Counted from the stretch's first letter, positions 8,047 to 16,819 are shown. The stretch: DNA of 64,000 nt from Lachnospiraceae bacterium UBA4260 (GCA_002395235.1 DGWK01000019.1:123241-187240); one strand, 5' to 3'. A program made the numbers and translations. The notes: generated from the sequence alone by a model not told the origin.

Positions 8047-9201
8047 ATGAAGAAATTGGATGAACTTCGTGATAGAATATACTGCGATGCGAATGGCTTT
8101 TACTGCATATACCTTCCAGACGGCAAGGGCGGGCGCAGGCGCAAGAAGTCCAAAGACCGCTCAAAGATAGAAGCAGAAATTGTTTCATACTTGAAGTCGG
8201 TGGGGGAGTTCTCTGAGGATGAGACTCTGACAGTGCGTCAGGTCTTTGAAAGGTATACGGCTGAACGGCTGTCCAACAAATACGTTTCGGAAAGCACGGC
8301 TGCCCGCGACCGGGATTTCTTTAACCACCATTTCAGCGGCGTTCCCATGGAGAACCGGATGTTTTCCGGTATCAGCGCGACGGAATGGGCACGGTGGTTA
8401 CAAGGACAACTTCCGGGATTGAAGCAGAAACAGTGGAGCGGGTTGAAGTCGGTAGTGCGGGGGATGCTCCACTACGGACAGGATTACGGGCTGATAACTT
8501 TTTCTGCGGGCGAGGTCTTTGGGCGGGTTCGTATACAAAAAGGGCAGTTTGCGCAGGTGGCGGGAGTAGAGTTGCCTGAGACGCAGGTCTATACGGACGA
8601 TGAGATGGTAGTCCTGAAAAAGTATCTGCGTCAGAACGCCGACCAATATAACAATTGTCTATTGCTAATCTTTGCGACAGGTATGCGTATCGGGGAAGCG
8701 GTTTCATTGAAATCTGACGATATTTTGGTAGAGACGATGCAGATACGAGTGACCCGGACGGAGACACGATATACCCAGAGCGGCGGCAAAGGGAAGATTA
8801 CTCAGGTCAAGGAAAAGCCTAAGACCGCGGCGGGTGTGCGGTTGGTATCTGTACCGGAAACAGAAAGGGAACTTTTGGAGACCATTCGTTGCCAGGCGGA
8901 GCGTCAGCCGTGGGTGTTCTGCCGCATGGACGGGACTCATTGGAAGCGGATTAATGCTTCCGGCATTAGGAAGCGTCTTGTCAGAGTATGTGAGAAGACC
9001 GGTATTCCTTACAGGTCGCCGCACAAGATACGTAAGACCGTGGCTTCCATCCTATTGGATGCAGGGGTGGACGGGCGCTTCGTGAAGGACAATTTAGGTC
9101 ATACGGATTTGAAAACGACGGAACAGTCGTATCACAAGAACCGGCGGACGGCACGTGAGAAGTCGAAAATTTTGGCTTCGTTGCCGGAATTTTCGGAATA
9201 A
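8047..9201 (+). CDS. int: Phage tyrosine integrase
   Basis: A site-specific recombinase, 384 residues from the chosen start. The N-terminal part carries the arm-binding region (YCIYLPDGKGGRRRKKSK) and a core-binding SAM-like domain. The C-terminal catalytic domain shows the first Arg in ATGMRIGE, H-x-x-R in SPHKIRKT, LGH before the last helix, and the nucleophilic Tyr in TTEQSYHKNRR. It is the last gene before the tRNA fragment taken as the attachment site, the usual position for an integrase. ATG 8047 is preferred because ggag lies 12 bases upstream. ATG 8035 is in frame but touches that site directly. Confidence 0.95.
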   Translation: MKKLDELRDRIYCDANGFYCIYLPDGKGGRRRKKSKDRSKIEAEIVSYLKSVGEFSEDETLTVRQVFERYTAERLSNKYVSESTAARDRDFFNHHFSGVPMENRMFSGISATEWARWLQGQLPGLKQKQWSGLKSVVRGMLHYGQDYGLITFSAGEVFGRVRIQKGQFAQVAGVELPETQVYTDDEMVVLKKYLRQNADQYNNCLLLIFATGMRIGEAVSLKSDDILVETMQIRVTRTETRYTQSGGKGKITQVKEKPKTAAGVRLVSVPETERELLETIRCQAERQPWVFCRMDGTHWKRINASGIRKRLVRVCEKTGIPYRSPHKIRKTVASILLDAGVDGRFVKDNLGHTDLKTTEQSYHKNRRTAREKSKILASLPEFSE

Positions 9202-9257
9202 CTGAATATGCAGAAAATCTGAATATTGCAGGCTTTTATGCATATTTTATGCATAAT

Positions 9258-9313
9258 TCATGCATATTATGAATGCGAATAATATGCATGAGCCCCTTTT
9301 TGAGCCCCTTTTC
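9258..9313. repeat. Attachment-arm repeats: ATGCAT palindrome and GAGCCCCTTTT pair
   Basis: A perfect 13-bp inverted repeat TCATGCATATTAT / ATAATATGCATGA (9258-9270, 9279-9291), with further ATGCATA copies just upstream at ~9237-9255. It is followed by a tandem 12-bp repeat GAGCCCCTTTTT / GAGCCCCTTTTC (9290-9313). They lie within about 110 bp of the tRNA fragment, where integrase and excisionase arm sites occur. Confidence 0.6.
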
Positions 9314-9370
9314 GGGACGGCACTTCCAAAGAGAGTCGTAAAAATGAGGGTAAACAGGGCGGTAAATATG

Positions 9371-9416
9371 CCAGCTTCCCAAGCTGGAGAGACGGGTTCG
9401 ATTCCCGCTACCTGCT
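9371..9416 (+). other. attR: 3' fragment of tRNA-Gly(CCC)
   Basis: The bases form a tRNA-Gly anticodon arm (ccagc-ttcccaa-gctgg, anticodon CCC at 9378-9380), T arm (gggttcgattccc) and the 3' acceptor strand tacctgc plus T. The sequence before it does not form a matching D arm and its acceptor strand has a mismatch, so it is not a full tRNA. This is what remains at the far end when a phage integrates in the 3' half of a tRNA gene. The intact gene should lie at the other prophage end, outside the window. Confidence 0.8.
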
Positions 9417-9419
9417 CTT

Positions 9420-9468
9420 AAAGCTCATAATATCAGGGGAATGAGGCCTTGATATTATGAGCTTTTTT
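9420..9468 (+). terminator. Terminator after the attachment site
   Basis: Perfect 16-bp stem aaagctcataatatca (9420-9435) / tgatattatgagcttt (9450-9465) followed by T. Probably the original host tRNA-Gly terminator, displaced with the 3' fragment. Confidence 0.85.
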
Positions 9469-9514
9469 CGTCAGTAACAGTTTGTCGGCGATTACTACGC
9501 GATTCGGGATATAT

Positions 9515-11878
9515 ATGAAAAAAAGAAACAAAAACGGAACGAGTTCAAATACGGGATGGACCATAGCCGCCGGGATTTTCCTTCTCGCCGGCCTGATCCT
9601 TGTCTTTTTGGCCCGCTGGGTGTTCTCCACCTGGGCAGGCCTGCGCATGGATGAGCTGATCTTTCAGCTCAAGGCGCCCATTGAGGGGACGGGAGACGGG
9701 ATCGTCATGAAAGGCGTGCTCAGCAGCCTGCTGCCCGCCTTAGGGCTGACGGCTCTCTTTTTTGTCATCGTCTTCTTTATGCGGGAAAAAAGAGGGATCC
9801 TTTTGCGCTGCGGGGCGGCACTGGGGATTCTGCTCATGATCGGGGCGGGGTCCTACGCCTGGAAGAAGCTGGACATGACCGGGTACGTGCGCAATCAGCT
9901 GGATGAGTCCCGCTTTATCGAAGATAACTATGTGGATCCCGCAGATGTGGCAATCACTTTTCCGGCCAAGAAAAGGAATTTGATCTACATCTACATGGAA
10001 TCCATGGAATCCACTTACGCGGACCGGGAGTCCGGAGGGGCCTTTTCCTACAACAACATCCCTGAGCTGACGCAGATCTCTTCGGAGTCGGAGGACTTTT
10101 CGGGCGGCACGGGACTCCTTAACGGCGGCAGAGTGCTGCCGGGAACCACCTTCACCATGGGAGGAATCTTTGCTCAGTCGGCGGGACTTCCGCTCAAGGT
10201 CGATATCGGGGAGGAATTCGTCGACAAGAGGGGTTCCTTCAATAAGATGAACACGCAGGATTCTTTCTTTAAGAAAGTGACCAATCTCGGAGACATCCTG
10301 GAAAACGAAGGATATAAAAATGTATTCATGCTGGGGTCCAACGCGACTTTCGGCGGAAGACGCCTCTATTTCGGCCAGCACGGCGGCTATGAGATCGACG
10401 ATTATAACTGGGCCGTGCAGGAAGGGATCATTCCGCAGAATTACTATGTGTTCTGGGGGATGGAGGACAGCAAGCTGTTCGCCGCGGCAAAAGACAGAGT
10501 CACCAGGCTGGCAGCGGGGGAGAAGCCGTTTAACCTCACGCTCCTGACCGTTGACACACATTTTGAGGACGGATATATATGCGACCTGTGCCGCGAGGAG
10601 TATCCGGGTAACGATTACGCGAATGCGATCGCCTGCTCCAGCAGGCAGGTGGCGGACTTTGTCCGATGGGTACAGGCGCAGGACTTCTATGAGAATACGA
10701 CGATCGTCCTGTGCGGCGACCACACGACCATGGACAGCGATTTCTGCAACGACGTTCCCGCGGAGTATGACAGAAAAGTGTACACGTCCTTTATCAATGC
10801 GGCCGTGCAGCCGCAGGACCCCTCCAGAGTCAGGGTCTATTCGACCATCGATCAGTTCCCGACGACGCTGGCGGCTCTGGGGTGCACTATTAAGGGAGAG
10901 AGGCTGGGACTCGGCACAAATCTGTTCTCCTCCGAAGATACGCTCCTGGAAAAATATGGCTACGACGAGGTCAGCGCCGAGATGGAGAAAAAGTCCAATT
11001 TCATGATCGAGCTGGCCGATATCGATATCTATAACGAGGAGCTTCTTGATGCCCAGGGACTTCTCCCGCAGGCGAAGATCAATATGGCCGGGATCGATAA
11101 GACCGGGAACACGATCTCCTTTACTGTCAGTAAGATCGAGAATATACACGAAGATATAAAGAGGGTAGAGCTGAGGATCGAGGACGGAAATAACTATGTA
11201 AAGGCAGTCGCCGGGAAGACGGATGAGGAGGAAGGCGTCTATTACGCGGAGGCCGACCTGTCCGCCTTTAATCACAAAAACTGTGAAGTGACGGCTGTGG
11301 TCATCGGAAAATCGGGGAGAGAATACTCCGCGGCGACCATGACGGGGGACCTCTCCCTCAAGCAGACAGAGATCTGCGCCTATCTGGACGCTCTTTTGCA
11401 GAATCCGCAGTACACTGTGTTCATAACGCTCCGGGACGACGGCTCTCATTCGCTGAACACGGAGATCTGTGACAGGCTCTTCGCCCTGGGACTGAACCAG
11501 GATATCCGCGGGCATTACAGGTGGAGTTATTACGCGGTCATAGGGCCGGACCGGGTGGTCGAAGAGCTCTCGGAAAAAGAACTCAGCTATTCCGGCACAC
11601 TGTCCGACGGAGCGACCTTTTCCGTGATCAGCCAGGGAGGACTGAGCGGCGCCGGCGGAGGGGCCGGCAGATATCTGACGTGCTCGGTAAAGATTGGCGG
11701 CGTGGAATATGCCGTCCAGAGGATCGGCCTGAATTTTGTCGTCTACGACACCCTTCACAGCTGCGTGGTCGACAGTGTGGAGTTCAACACCTATATGGGA
11801 CTCGATCCCAAGAGGATCGATGTGAAGGACCTCATCGATAAAGCGGAGTCGGAACAGGACCAGATGAATGTAAAATAA
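9515..11878 (+). CDS. LTA synthase family phosphoglycerol transferase (sulfatase fold)
   Basis: A membrane enzyme, 787 residues from ATG 9515. Three or so hydrophobic segments lie in the first ~120 residues, with an extracellular sulfatase-type domain at ~150-480. Likely metal and catalytic residues are E162 (YMESME), Thr in the GTTFTMGG segment (211-214), H349 (VDTHFEDGY) and D402-H403 (CGDHT). The phrase FTMGGIFAQSAGLPL resembles the MdoB branch, enzymes that move phosphoglycerol onto lipid-linked glycans or glycerophosphate polymers. A C-terminal extension of ~300 residues with no assigned domain follows, predicted mostly beta. An in-frame TTG at 9482 is less likely. Exact acceptor unknown. 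Confidence 0.85.
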   Translation: MKKRNKNGTSSNTGWTIAAGIFLLAGLILVFLARWVFSTWAGLRMDELIFQLKAPIEGTGDGIVMKGVLSSLLPALGLTALFFVIVFFMREKRGILLRCGAALGILLMIGAGSYAWKKLDMTGYVRNQLDESRFIEDNYVDPADVAITFPAKKRNLIYIYMESMESTYADRESGGAFSYNNIPELTQISSESEDFSGGTGLLNGGRVLPGTTFTMGGIFAQSAGLPLKVDIGEEFVDKRGSFNKMNTQDSFFKKVTNLGDILENEGYKNVFMLGSNATFGGRRLYFGQHGGYEIDDYNWAVQEGIIPQNYYVFWGMEDSKLFAAAKDRVTRLAAGEKPFNLTLLTVDTHFEDGYICDLCREEYPGNDYANAIACSSRQVADFVRWVQAQDFYENTTIVLCGDHTTMDSDFCNDVPAEYDRKVYTSFINAAVQPQDPSRVRVYSTIDQFPTTLAALGCTIKGERLGLGTNLFSSEDTLLEKYGYDEVSAEMEKKSNFMIELADIDIYNEELLDAQGLLPQAKINMAGIDKTGNTISFTVSKIENIHEDIKRVELRIEDGNNYVKAVAGKTDEEEGVYYAEADLSAFNHKNCEVTAVVIGKSGREYSAATMTGDLSLKQTEICAYLDALLQNPQYTVFITLRDDGSHSLNTEICDRLFALGLNQDIRGHYRWSYYAVIGPDRVVEELSEKELSYSGTLSDGATFSVISQGGLSGAGGGAGRYLTCSVKIGGVEYAVQRIGLNFVVYDTLHSCVVDSVEFNTYMGLDPKRIDVKDLIDKAESEQDQMNVK

Positions 11879-11906
11879 TATCGATAAAGTAATATCGAAA
11901 AATAAA

Positions 11907-11943
11907 TTATGAATAATTTATAAAGATTACAAATTATTCATAA
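11907..11943. other. Perfect AT-rich hairpin
   Basis: ttatgaataattt (11907-11919) and aaattattcataa (11931-11943) are exact inverted copies with an 11-base spacer, between two same-strand genes. There is no T tract after it, so it may be a weak terminator, an mRNA stabilising stem or an operator. Confidence 0.5.
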
Positions 11944-12065
11944 AAACGCCTTCAAAAGATAACATCTCGTTGCATTAAAGAAATTTAATCTTTATAATTG
12001 TTTTGGGTTTCATCCTGCCTGAAAATGAATCCGTTCAGGCACCTGAGATGTGAAAAGGAGTTGTT

Positions 12066-13298
12066 ATGAAAAAGGCGATTGTCTCCCGAGTCAGTAAGTA
12101 TATAACAGCATGGATCGCAGCCGTGGTGATCACCGTCGCGGCGCTTGCGCCGGCACTTCCGGCCAAGGCGCAGAGCAATGAGGAATACGCGTTCTTCTAT
12201 CTGACGGATACACTGGGATTCAATGCAGCCGCCGCCTGCGGGATCATGGCCAATATCCGTCACGAGTCCAATTTCCATCCCGGCGCCGGAAGCTGGGGAG
12301 GAGCCTACGGACTCTGTCAGTGGATGGGCGGCCGCCTGGACGGGCTTGAATACTACTGCTGGGACCACGGATTCGATCCCGAGTCCATGTCGGGACAGCT
12401 CTCTTACCTCACACACGAGCTGAGGTCTTACTATCCGGGCACCTACAACTATCTGATGAATGTAGAGAACTCCAGCGACGGAGCCTATAAAGCGGCCTAT
12501 GAGTTCTGCTGCAAATTCGAGAGACCTGCCGACAAGTACGGCCAGTCCAACAGCAGGGGAAATCTCGCGGCCGGAACTTACTGGAACAGATACAAACTCT
12601 ACGCCTATGACCAGTGGCTGGAGACGAAGAAGGGTACTGTCTACCACTACACAGACGGAAGCCTCCACTACGGATGGCTGGAACTGGACGGAGACCGCTT
12701 CTACCTCGATCAGGACGGAATCCTCAAAAAGGGTATGTTCTCCGCCGAGGGCGACTCCTATTTCTCCGATGAAGACGGCGTGCTCCAGTACGGCTGGCAG
12801 CAGATCGGCGACAACAAGTACTATTTTGACGAAGAGACCGGAAAGATGCAGGTCGGCTGGACAGAAGAAGACGGTAAAATGACCTTCTTCGACAGCAACG
12901 GCAAGACGGAAGGCGTAAATTCCTTCAATGAAAAGAACAATATCACGGGCGCGGATATCGTAAACTCGGTCACCCAGAAAGAGATCGAGCCGGAAGTGAC
13001 CGTGAACGCCCCTTCCGCGGATCCGGTCCCGCTTCCCGATAAACTTGCCGACGTGGCGCAGTCGATCCAGGAGGCAGGTTCGGGTTCCCAGAGCAGCGCG
13101 GCTTCCGTGGCGACGCCGGGGCAGGAGACACAGATCAACCCCGACGATTACAATGAGAGCAGTGCCGTAAGCGGAAATACGATCGATACTTCCAAGCTTG
13201 AAGTCGGCAGCGGCGATCAGAAGGAAGTCACCCTTGACAATGAAAATCCCATGAGCGAATCCGGCAGCAAAGTCGTATTTGAGAATCCGGCCGAGTGA
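12066..13298 (+). CDS. Secreted lysozyme-like protein with choline-binding-type repeats
   Basis: A 410-residue protein. The signal peptide (residues 1-35, ending PAKA) is followed by a phage-tail-tip-lysozyme-type domain (~38-175: FNAAAACGIMANIRHESNFHP...AYGLCQWMGGR). Tandem aromatic/Gly repeats follow (~185-270: GWLELDGDRFYLDQDG, GWQQIGDNKYYFDEETG, GWTEEDGKMTFFD), of the kind that bind choline or wall polymers. The last ~130 residues are Ser/Glu/Pro rich and probably disordered. It likely cuts peptidoglycan outside the cell, with the repeats docking it to the wall. The start has gaaaaggag upstream. It follows the phosphoglycerol transferase gene, consistent with envelope work, and the catalytic specificity is inferred from family. 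Confidence 0.85.
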   Translation: MKKAIVSRVSKYITAWIAAVVITVAALAPALPAKAQSNEEYAFFYLTDTLGFNAAAACGIMANIRHESNFHPGAGSWGGAYGLCQWMGGRLDGLEYYCWDHGFDPESMSGQLSYLTHELRSYYPGTYNYLMNVENSSDGAYKAAYEFCCKFERPADKYGQSNSRGNLAAGTYWNRYKLYAYDQWLETKKGTVYHYTDGSLHYGWLELDGDRFYLDQDGILKKGMFSAEGDSYFSDEDGVLQYGWQQIGDNKYYFDEETGKMQVGWTEEDGKMTFFDSNGKTEGVNSFNEKNNITGADIVNSVTQKEIEPEVTVNAPSADPVPLPDKLADVAQSIQEAGSGSQSSAASVATPGQETQINPDDYNESSAVSGNTIDTSKLEVGSGDQKEVTLDNENPMSESGSKVVFENPAE

Positions 13299-13337
13299 GC
13301 GGGGATAAAAGCGAACAGAACGGTTTCATATGTAAAC

Positions 13338-13362
13338 GTAATTATTCAGCACCAATAATTAC
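13338..13362. other. Palindrome GTAATTATT-N7-AATAATTAC
   Basis: A perfect 9-bp inverted repeat just after the lysozyme gene and before its terminator. Function unknown. Confidence 0.4.
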
Positions 13363-13380
13363 ATGTAACAAGTAATATCT

Positions 13381-13430
13381 GCGGTCGAAAGAGTGTGCAT
13401 TTGCTCCTTCTCTTTCGGCCGCTTTCTTCT
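13381..13430 (+). terminator. Terminator after secreted lysozyme gene
   Basis: gcggtcgaaagag (13381-13393) pairs with ctctttcggccgc (13410-13422), with one G-T pair, followed by a T-rich stretch. Confidence 0.85.
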
Positions 13431-13500
13431 GCAAACGCAGGCGGGGAGCATCCCGCCCTGCGAGCTCTGACAGGATATTCGGGCTATGAGGACAGAAAAA

Positions 13501-14553
13501 ATGACCACAGAATTGGAAATATACGGAACACTCGGACCTTCCTGCGCGGATGTCAGCACGCTCAGACAGATGTTTGCGGCCGGCATCACGGGTATGCGTC
13601 TGAATTTGTCACATGGAACGCTGGATGAAAGCTCACAGATGCTCGAGGCCTTTCATCGGGCCGCGGACGCGGAAGGCGTCCGTCCATCTCTGCTGATCGA
13701 TATGCAGGGACCGGAGCTGCGGATCGGGAAAGTGAAAGAAGGAGCCTGTGTGCAGGAAGGGGAAGAAGTGCTTCTTGCCCCTAAGGGCGTCAGCGGTGAG
13801 ACGGGAGAAATGATCCCCGTCCCGGAGGAGATCTTTGATCACTATGAGAAGGGGATGGTCCTGCTTCTCGATGACGGGAAGATCCATCTGGAAGCGACCG
13901 GGGCATCGGATGGCGATTCGGGCAGGATCATGCGGGCAAGAGCTCTCACGGGAGGCCTGATCCTGAGCAGAAAGAGCATCGCGGTGCGGGGAATGACGAT
14001 CACCGGAAAGACGCTGACGCAGCAGGACCTGATGAACCTGAAAAAGGCGGCGAAGGCGGGCGTCACCGACGTCATGCAGCCCTTCGTGCGCGGAGCGGAT
14101 GACCTCATCGAGGTGAGAGCGGCGATGAAGGAGTCGGGCGCCGGAAACTGCCGGCTTTTTGCCAAAATAGAGAACCGCGCGGGGATCGAAGCGGTCCGGG
14201 AGATCATCCCTCTGACGGACATGCTCGTGATCGCCAGAGGCGATCTGGGAAATGCGGTCCCCTTATGGGAACTTCCCCGGGTGCAGAAAGAGATCTCGGA
14301 AAAATGCTTGCAGGCGGGCGTTCCCTTCATGGTGGTGACACAGATGCTGGCGAGCATGGAAAAGTCGCCTGTTCCGACGAGGGCGGAGGTGTCCGATATT
14401 TTCAACGCTGTGGCAGACGGCGCCGGCGCTGTCATGATCACCGGGGAGTCCGCTTCCGGCCTCTATCCCGTCAGGGCGTCGCAGTATCTGGTAAAGACGG
14501 CGGAGGAAGGCCTTCGCTGGAGAAAAAAGCGGGTGCTGCGGCAGCGCAGCTGA
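13501..14553 (+). CDS. Pyruvate kinase-like protein lacking the C-terminal domain
   Basis: 350 residues against about 470-590 for normal pyruvate kinases. The barrel is complete by motif: RLNLSHGT (residues ~33-40), DMQGPELRIGK, a small B-domain region (~70-155), QPFVRGADD, AKIEN with catalytic K222, ARGDLG, TQMLASM, PTRAEVSDIFNAVADGAGAVMITGESASG. It then stops where the allosteric C-terminal domain should begin. The frame ends in a clean basic tail (RWRKKRVLRQRS), not in a scrambled remnant, so it may be a functional short paralogue. Start 13501 has gagga eight bases before it; ATG 13486 is possible but has no ribosome site. It is not linked to the glycolytic cluster at 19549-22694. Confidence 0.8.
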   Translation: MTTELEIYGTLGPSCADVSTLRQMFAAGITGMRLNLSHGTLDESSQMLEAFHRAADAEGVRPSLLIDMQGPELRIGKVKEGACVQEGEEVLLAPKGVSGETGEMIPVPEEIFDHYEKGMVLLLDDGKIHLEATGASDGDSGRIMRARALTGGLILSRKSIAVRGMTITGKTLTQQDLMNLKKAAKAGVTDVMQPFVRGADDLIEVRAAMKESGAGNCRLFAKIENRAGIEAVREIIPLTDMLVIARGDLGNAVPLWELPRVQKEISEKCLQAGVPFMVVTQMLASMEKSPVPTRAEVSDIFNAVADGAGAVMITGESASGLYPVRASQYLVKTAEEGLRWRKKRVLRQRS

Positions 14554-14669
14554 CAGAAAGCCCCGGATTACCTGCAAGCGGCGCTTGAAGCCCTGAAAGA
14601 ATTGGGGTAATATCAGATGGGAAATTAAAATCTTATTATAAGAACATCAGAGTAAAAGAGAGGTATTGC

Positions 14670-15128
14670 ATGAGGTGTCCCTATTGCGGCAAGGATGATA
14701 CGAGAGTAATTGACTCAAGACCGGTCGAAGACAACAATTCGATCCGAAGGCGAAGGACCTGCGACTCCTGCGGGAAGCGATTTACGACCTATGAAAAGAT
14801 CGAGACGATCCCCATGATGGTCACGAAGAAGGACAATAACAGGGAAGCTTACGACCGCTCCAAAATTGAAGGAGGGATCCTCAGAGCCTGCCACAAGAGA
14901 CCGGTCAGCGCGGCGCAGATCAAAAAGGTCGTCGATGAGATCGAGTCCGAGATCTTCGAGAGAGAGGAAAAGGAGATCTCGAGCAAGCAGATCGGAGAGC
15001 TCGTCATGCAAAAGATCAACAAGCTCGATCCTGTAGCGTATGTCCGATTCGCGTCGGTTTACAGAGAATTTAAGGATGTGGAGACGTTCATGGAAGAACT
15101 TCGGAAGCTTCTTGGTCCCGAAGAGTGA
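14670..15128 (+). CDS. nrdR: Transcriptional repressor NrdR
   Basis: A 152-residue regulator of ribonucleotide reductase genes that senses ATP/dATP. The N-terminal zinc ribbon has C3, C6, C31 and C34 (MRCPYCGKDD...RRTCDSCGKRF), followed by an ATP-cone domain (VTKKDNNREAYDRSKIEGGILRAC...). Length and order match the family exactly. The start has gagaggt upstream. No NrdR box or reductase gene is in the window. Confidence 0.97.
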   Translation: MRCPYCGKDDTRVIDSRPVEDNNSIRRRRTCDSCGKRFTTYEKIETIPMMVTKKDNNREAYDRSKIEGGILRACHKRPVSAAQIKKVVDEIESEIFEREEKEISSKQIGELVMQKINKLDPVAYVRFASVYREFKDVETFMEELRKLLGPEE

Positions 15129-15136
15129 AATGTTTG

Positions 15137-15165
15137 TTGAAAAATAGAGCTCTGTAGTATAGAAT
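15137..15165 (+). promoter_or_regulatory. Promoter for efp
   Basis: TTGAAA (15137-15142), 17-bp spacer, TAGAAT (15160-15165). The gene starts 40 bases downstream. Confidence 0.65.
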
Positions 15166-15204
15166 AAATTAGTATTAGACGCGAGTACATCAGGAGGTAT
15201 CTTT

Positions 15205-15762
15205 ATGATTTCTGCAAGTGATTTCAGAAACGGCATTACGATTGAAAAGGATGGAACCGTACTGGAGATTATCGAGTTCCAGCACGTTAAACCCGGAAAG
15301 GGTGCTGCATTTGTCAGAACCAAGTTAAAAGACGTGATCAACGGCGGTGTTACTGAGACGACATTCCGTCCCACTGAGAAATTCCCTCAGGCAAGGATCG
15401 ACAGAAAAGAGTATCAGTATCTGTACGCAGACGGCGACCTGTATACTTTCATGGATACAGAGACTTATGATCAGATCAGTCTCGGCAAGGAAGTGGTCGG
15501 CGACAACATGAAGTTCGTCAAAGAGAACGACATGGTCAAGCTTGTCTCTTACAACGGAAATGTTTTCGATATGGAGCCTCCGATGTTTGTAGAGCTTGAG
15601 ATCACAGAGACAGAGCCCGGCTTCAAGGGCAACACCGCGACAGGCGCTACCAAGCCCGCTACGGTTGAGACCGGTGCAGTAGTAAGCGTTCCGCTTTTCT
15701 GCAATATCGGCGACGTGATCAAGATCGACACGAGAACCGGCGAATATCTGTCCAGAGCATGA
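15205..15762 (+). CDS. efp: Elongation factor P
   Basis: 185 residues, three beta-barrel domains, full length. It binds stalled ribosomes between P and E sites and promotes Pro-Pro peptide bond formation. The loop that reaches the P-site tRNA is [11 protein letters not shown], with Lys32 at the tip, and the C-terminal signature ([22 protein letters not shown]) is present. The ribosome site is caggaggt. A strong promoter lies upstream and a terminator after it, so it is monocistronic. The kind of modification of the tip lysine cannot be told, since no EpmA/B or YmfI-like gene is in view. Confidence 0.97.
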   Translation: MISASDFRNGITIEKDGTVLEIIEFQHVKPGKGAAFVRTKLKDVINGGVTETTFRPTEKFPQARIDRKEYQYLYADGDLYTFMDTETYDQISLGKEVVGDNMKFVKENDMVKLVSYNGNVFDMEPPMFVELEITETEPGFKGNTATGATKPATVETGAVVSVPLFCNIGDVIKIDTRTGEYLSRA

Positions 15763-15829
15763 CAACTGCTTTCGGACAATGATCCGGCAGAGAGCTGCAC
15801 ATACTTTTCAAATCATCAGAATGCTGAAA

Positions 15830-15866
15830 GACAATGGGAAAGATCTGTTCCCATTGTCTTTTTTTT
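15830..15866 (+). terminator. Terminator after efp
   Basis: Perfect stem gacaatgggaa / ttcccattgtc with a seven-base loop and eight T. Confidence 0.95.
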
Positions 15867-15934
15867 GCGCGCAGCAATGAGTAAGCGCTTCTTAACTGCA
15901 ATTCTGTACACAGCACAATAATAAGGAGAGTATT

Positions 15935-16819
15935 GTGGAGACTAATAATACCGAAATCAGATTTTACAACGAAATGAGAGAGAGCCTTTTAAAACTCAGA
16001 CCGGAAGGAATGGAGATCAAATTCGACAGGATCAGCAAGCACAACAGGAAGAAACTCCACGCCTGCTCGCTGATGATGCCGGGTTCGGTGGCAGCCCCGA
16101 CTTTTTACCTTGAAGAACTCTATGAAGCTTACGAAAACGGGACAGCCGTCGAGGATCTGGCGCAGAGCCTGATCAATTACGCCTGCGAGCACAGCCTGGG
16201 AGCCATGCCCGGCGGGATCGAGCTGGATGACTACGAGAGCGTGAAGAAAAACCTGGGGATCATGGTCATCGGTGAAGAGAAGAACCGGGAGTATCTGCGC
16301 GAACTGATCTATAAGAAAATTGAGGATCTGGCTCTCATACCGATCATATTTACGAGCGACTCTAACGGGACGGGATGCATCAAGATCAGGAAAGACTTTC
16401 TGCTGATGTGGAAAGTGACGGAAAATGAGATCCTCGAGCAGGCGATCAAAAACGCGCCGGAGGTAATGCCGCCCACATTCAGAAACCTCAATGAACTCAT
16501 GGGGTGTGAGGAAGAGGAAGAAGATGAGATCTTTGTGATCAGCAACATGTACTACGCGGGAGGCGCGTCCGTCGCGTTTTATCCCGGCTTTCTGGACTGC
16601 ATAGGAATGGCGCTGGGCAAAGACCTCTTTATCCTCCCCAGTTCGATCAATGAGCTGATCATTCTGACCGACAGCGGACAGGATCCGGGAAGGCTCCTTG
16701 AGATCGTCAAAGAAGTAAACAGGACGCAGGTAGCGCCCGCAGAAGTTCTGACGGACGCCGTCTATCATTACGGCAGAGGAGGAAAGGGATTCCGCAAACT
16801 TCTTCCGATAATGGCGTAA
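15935..16819 (+). CDS. DUF5688 family protein
   Basis: A 294-residue cytosolic protein of a family common in Lachnospiraceae, of unknown function. The start is GTG with aaggag seven bases upstream. No enzyme motif is visible; there is a Glu-rich stretch (CEEEEEDEIF) near residue 190 and a conserved-looking segment PSSINELIILTD near the C-terminus. It stands alone between the efp terminator and a tRNA gene. Confidence 0.75.
   Translation: METNNTEIRFYNEMRESLLKLRPEGMEIKFDRISKHNRKKLHACSLMMPGSVAAPTFYLEELYEAYENGTAVEDLAQSLINYACEHSLGAMPGGIELDDYESVKKNLGIMVIGEEKNREYLRELIYKKIEDLALIPIIFTSDSNGTGCIKIRKDFLLMWKVTENEILEQAIKNAPEVMPPTFRNLNELMGCEEEEEDEIFVISNMYYAGGASVAFYPGFLDCIGMALGKDLFILPSSINELIILTDSGQDPGRLLEIVKEVNRTQVAPAEVLTDAVYHYGRGGKGFRKLLPIMA

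Noticed and set aside
9345..9416. Complete tRNA-Gly gene
   Set aside because: The 5' acceptor strand has a mismatch and the D arm cannot form; only the anticodon arm onward is tRNA-like.
9740..11758. 672-codon minus-strand frame inside the phosphoglycerol transferase gene
   Set aside because: Codon-bias shadow of a real plus-strand gene with all catalytic motifs.
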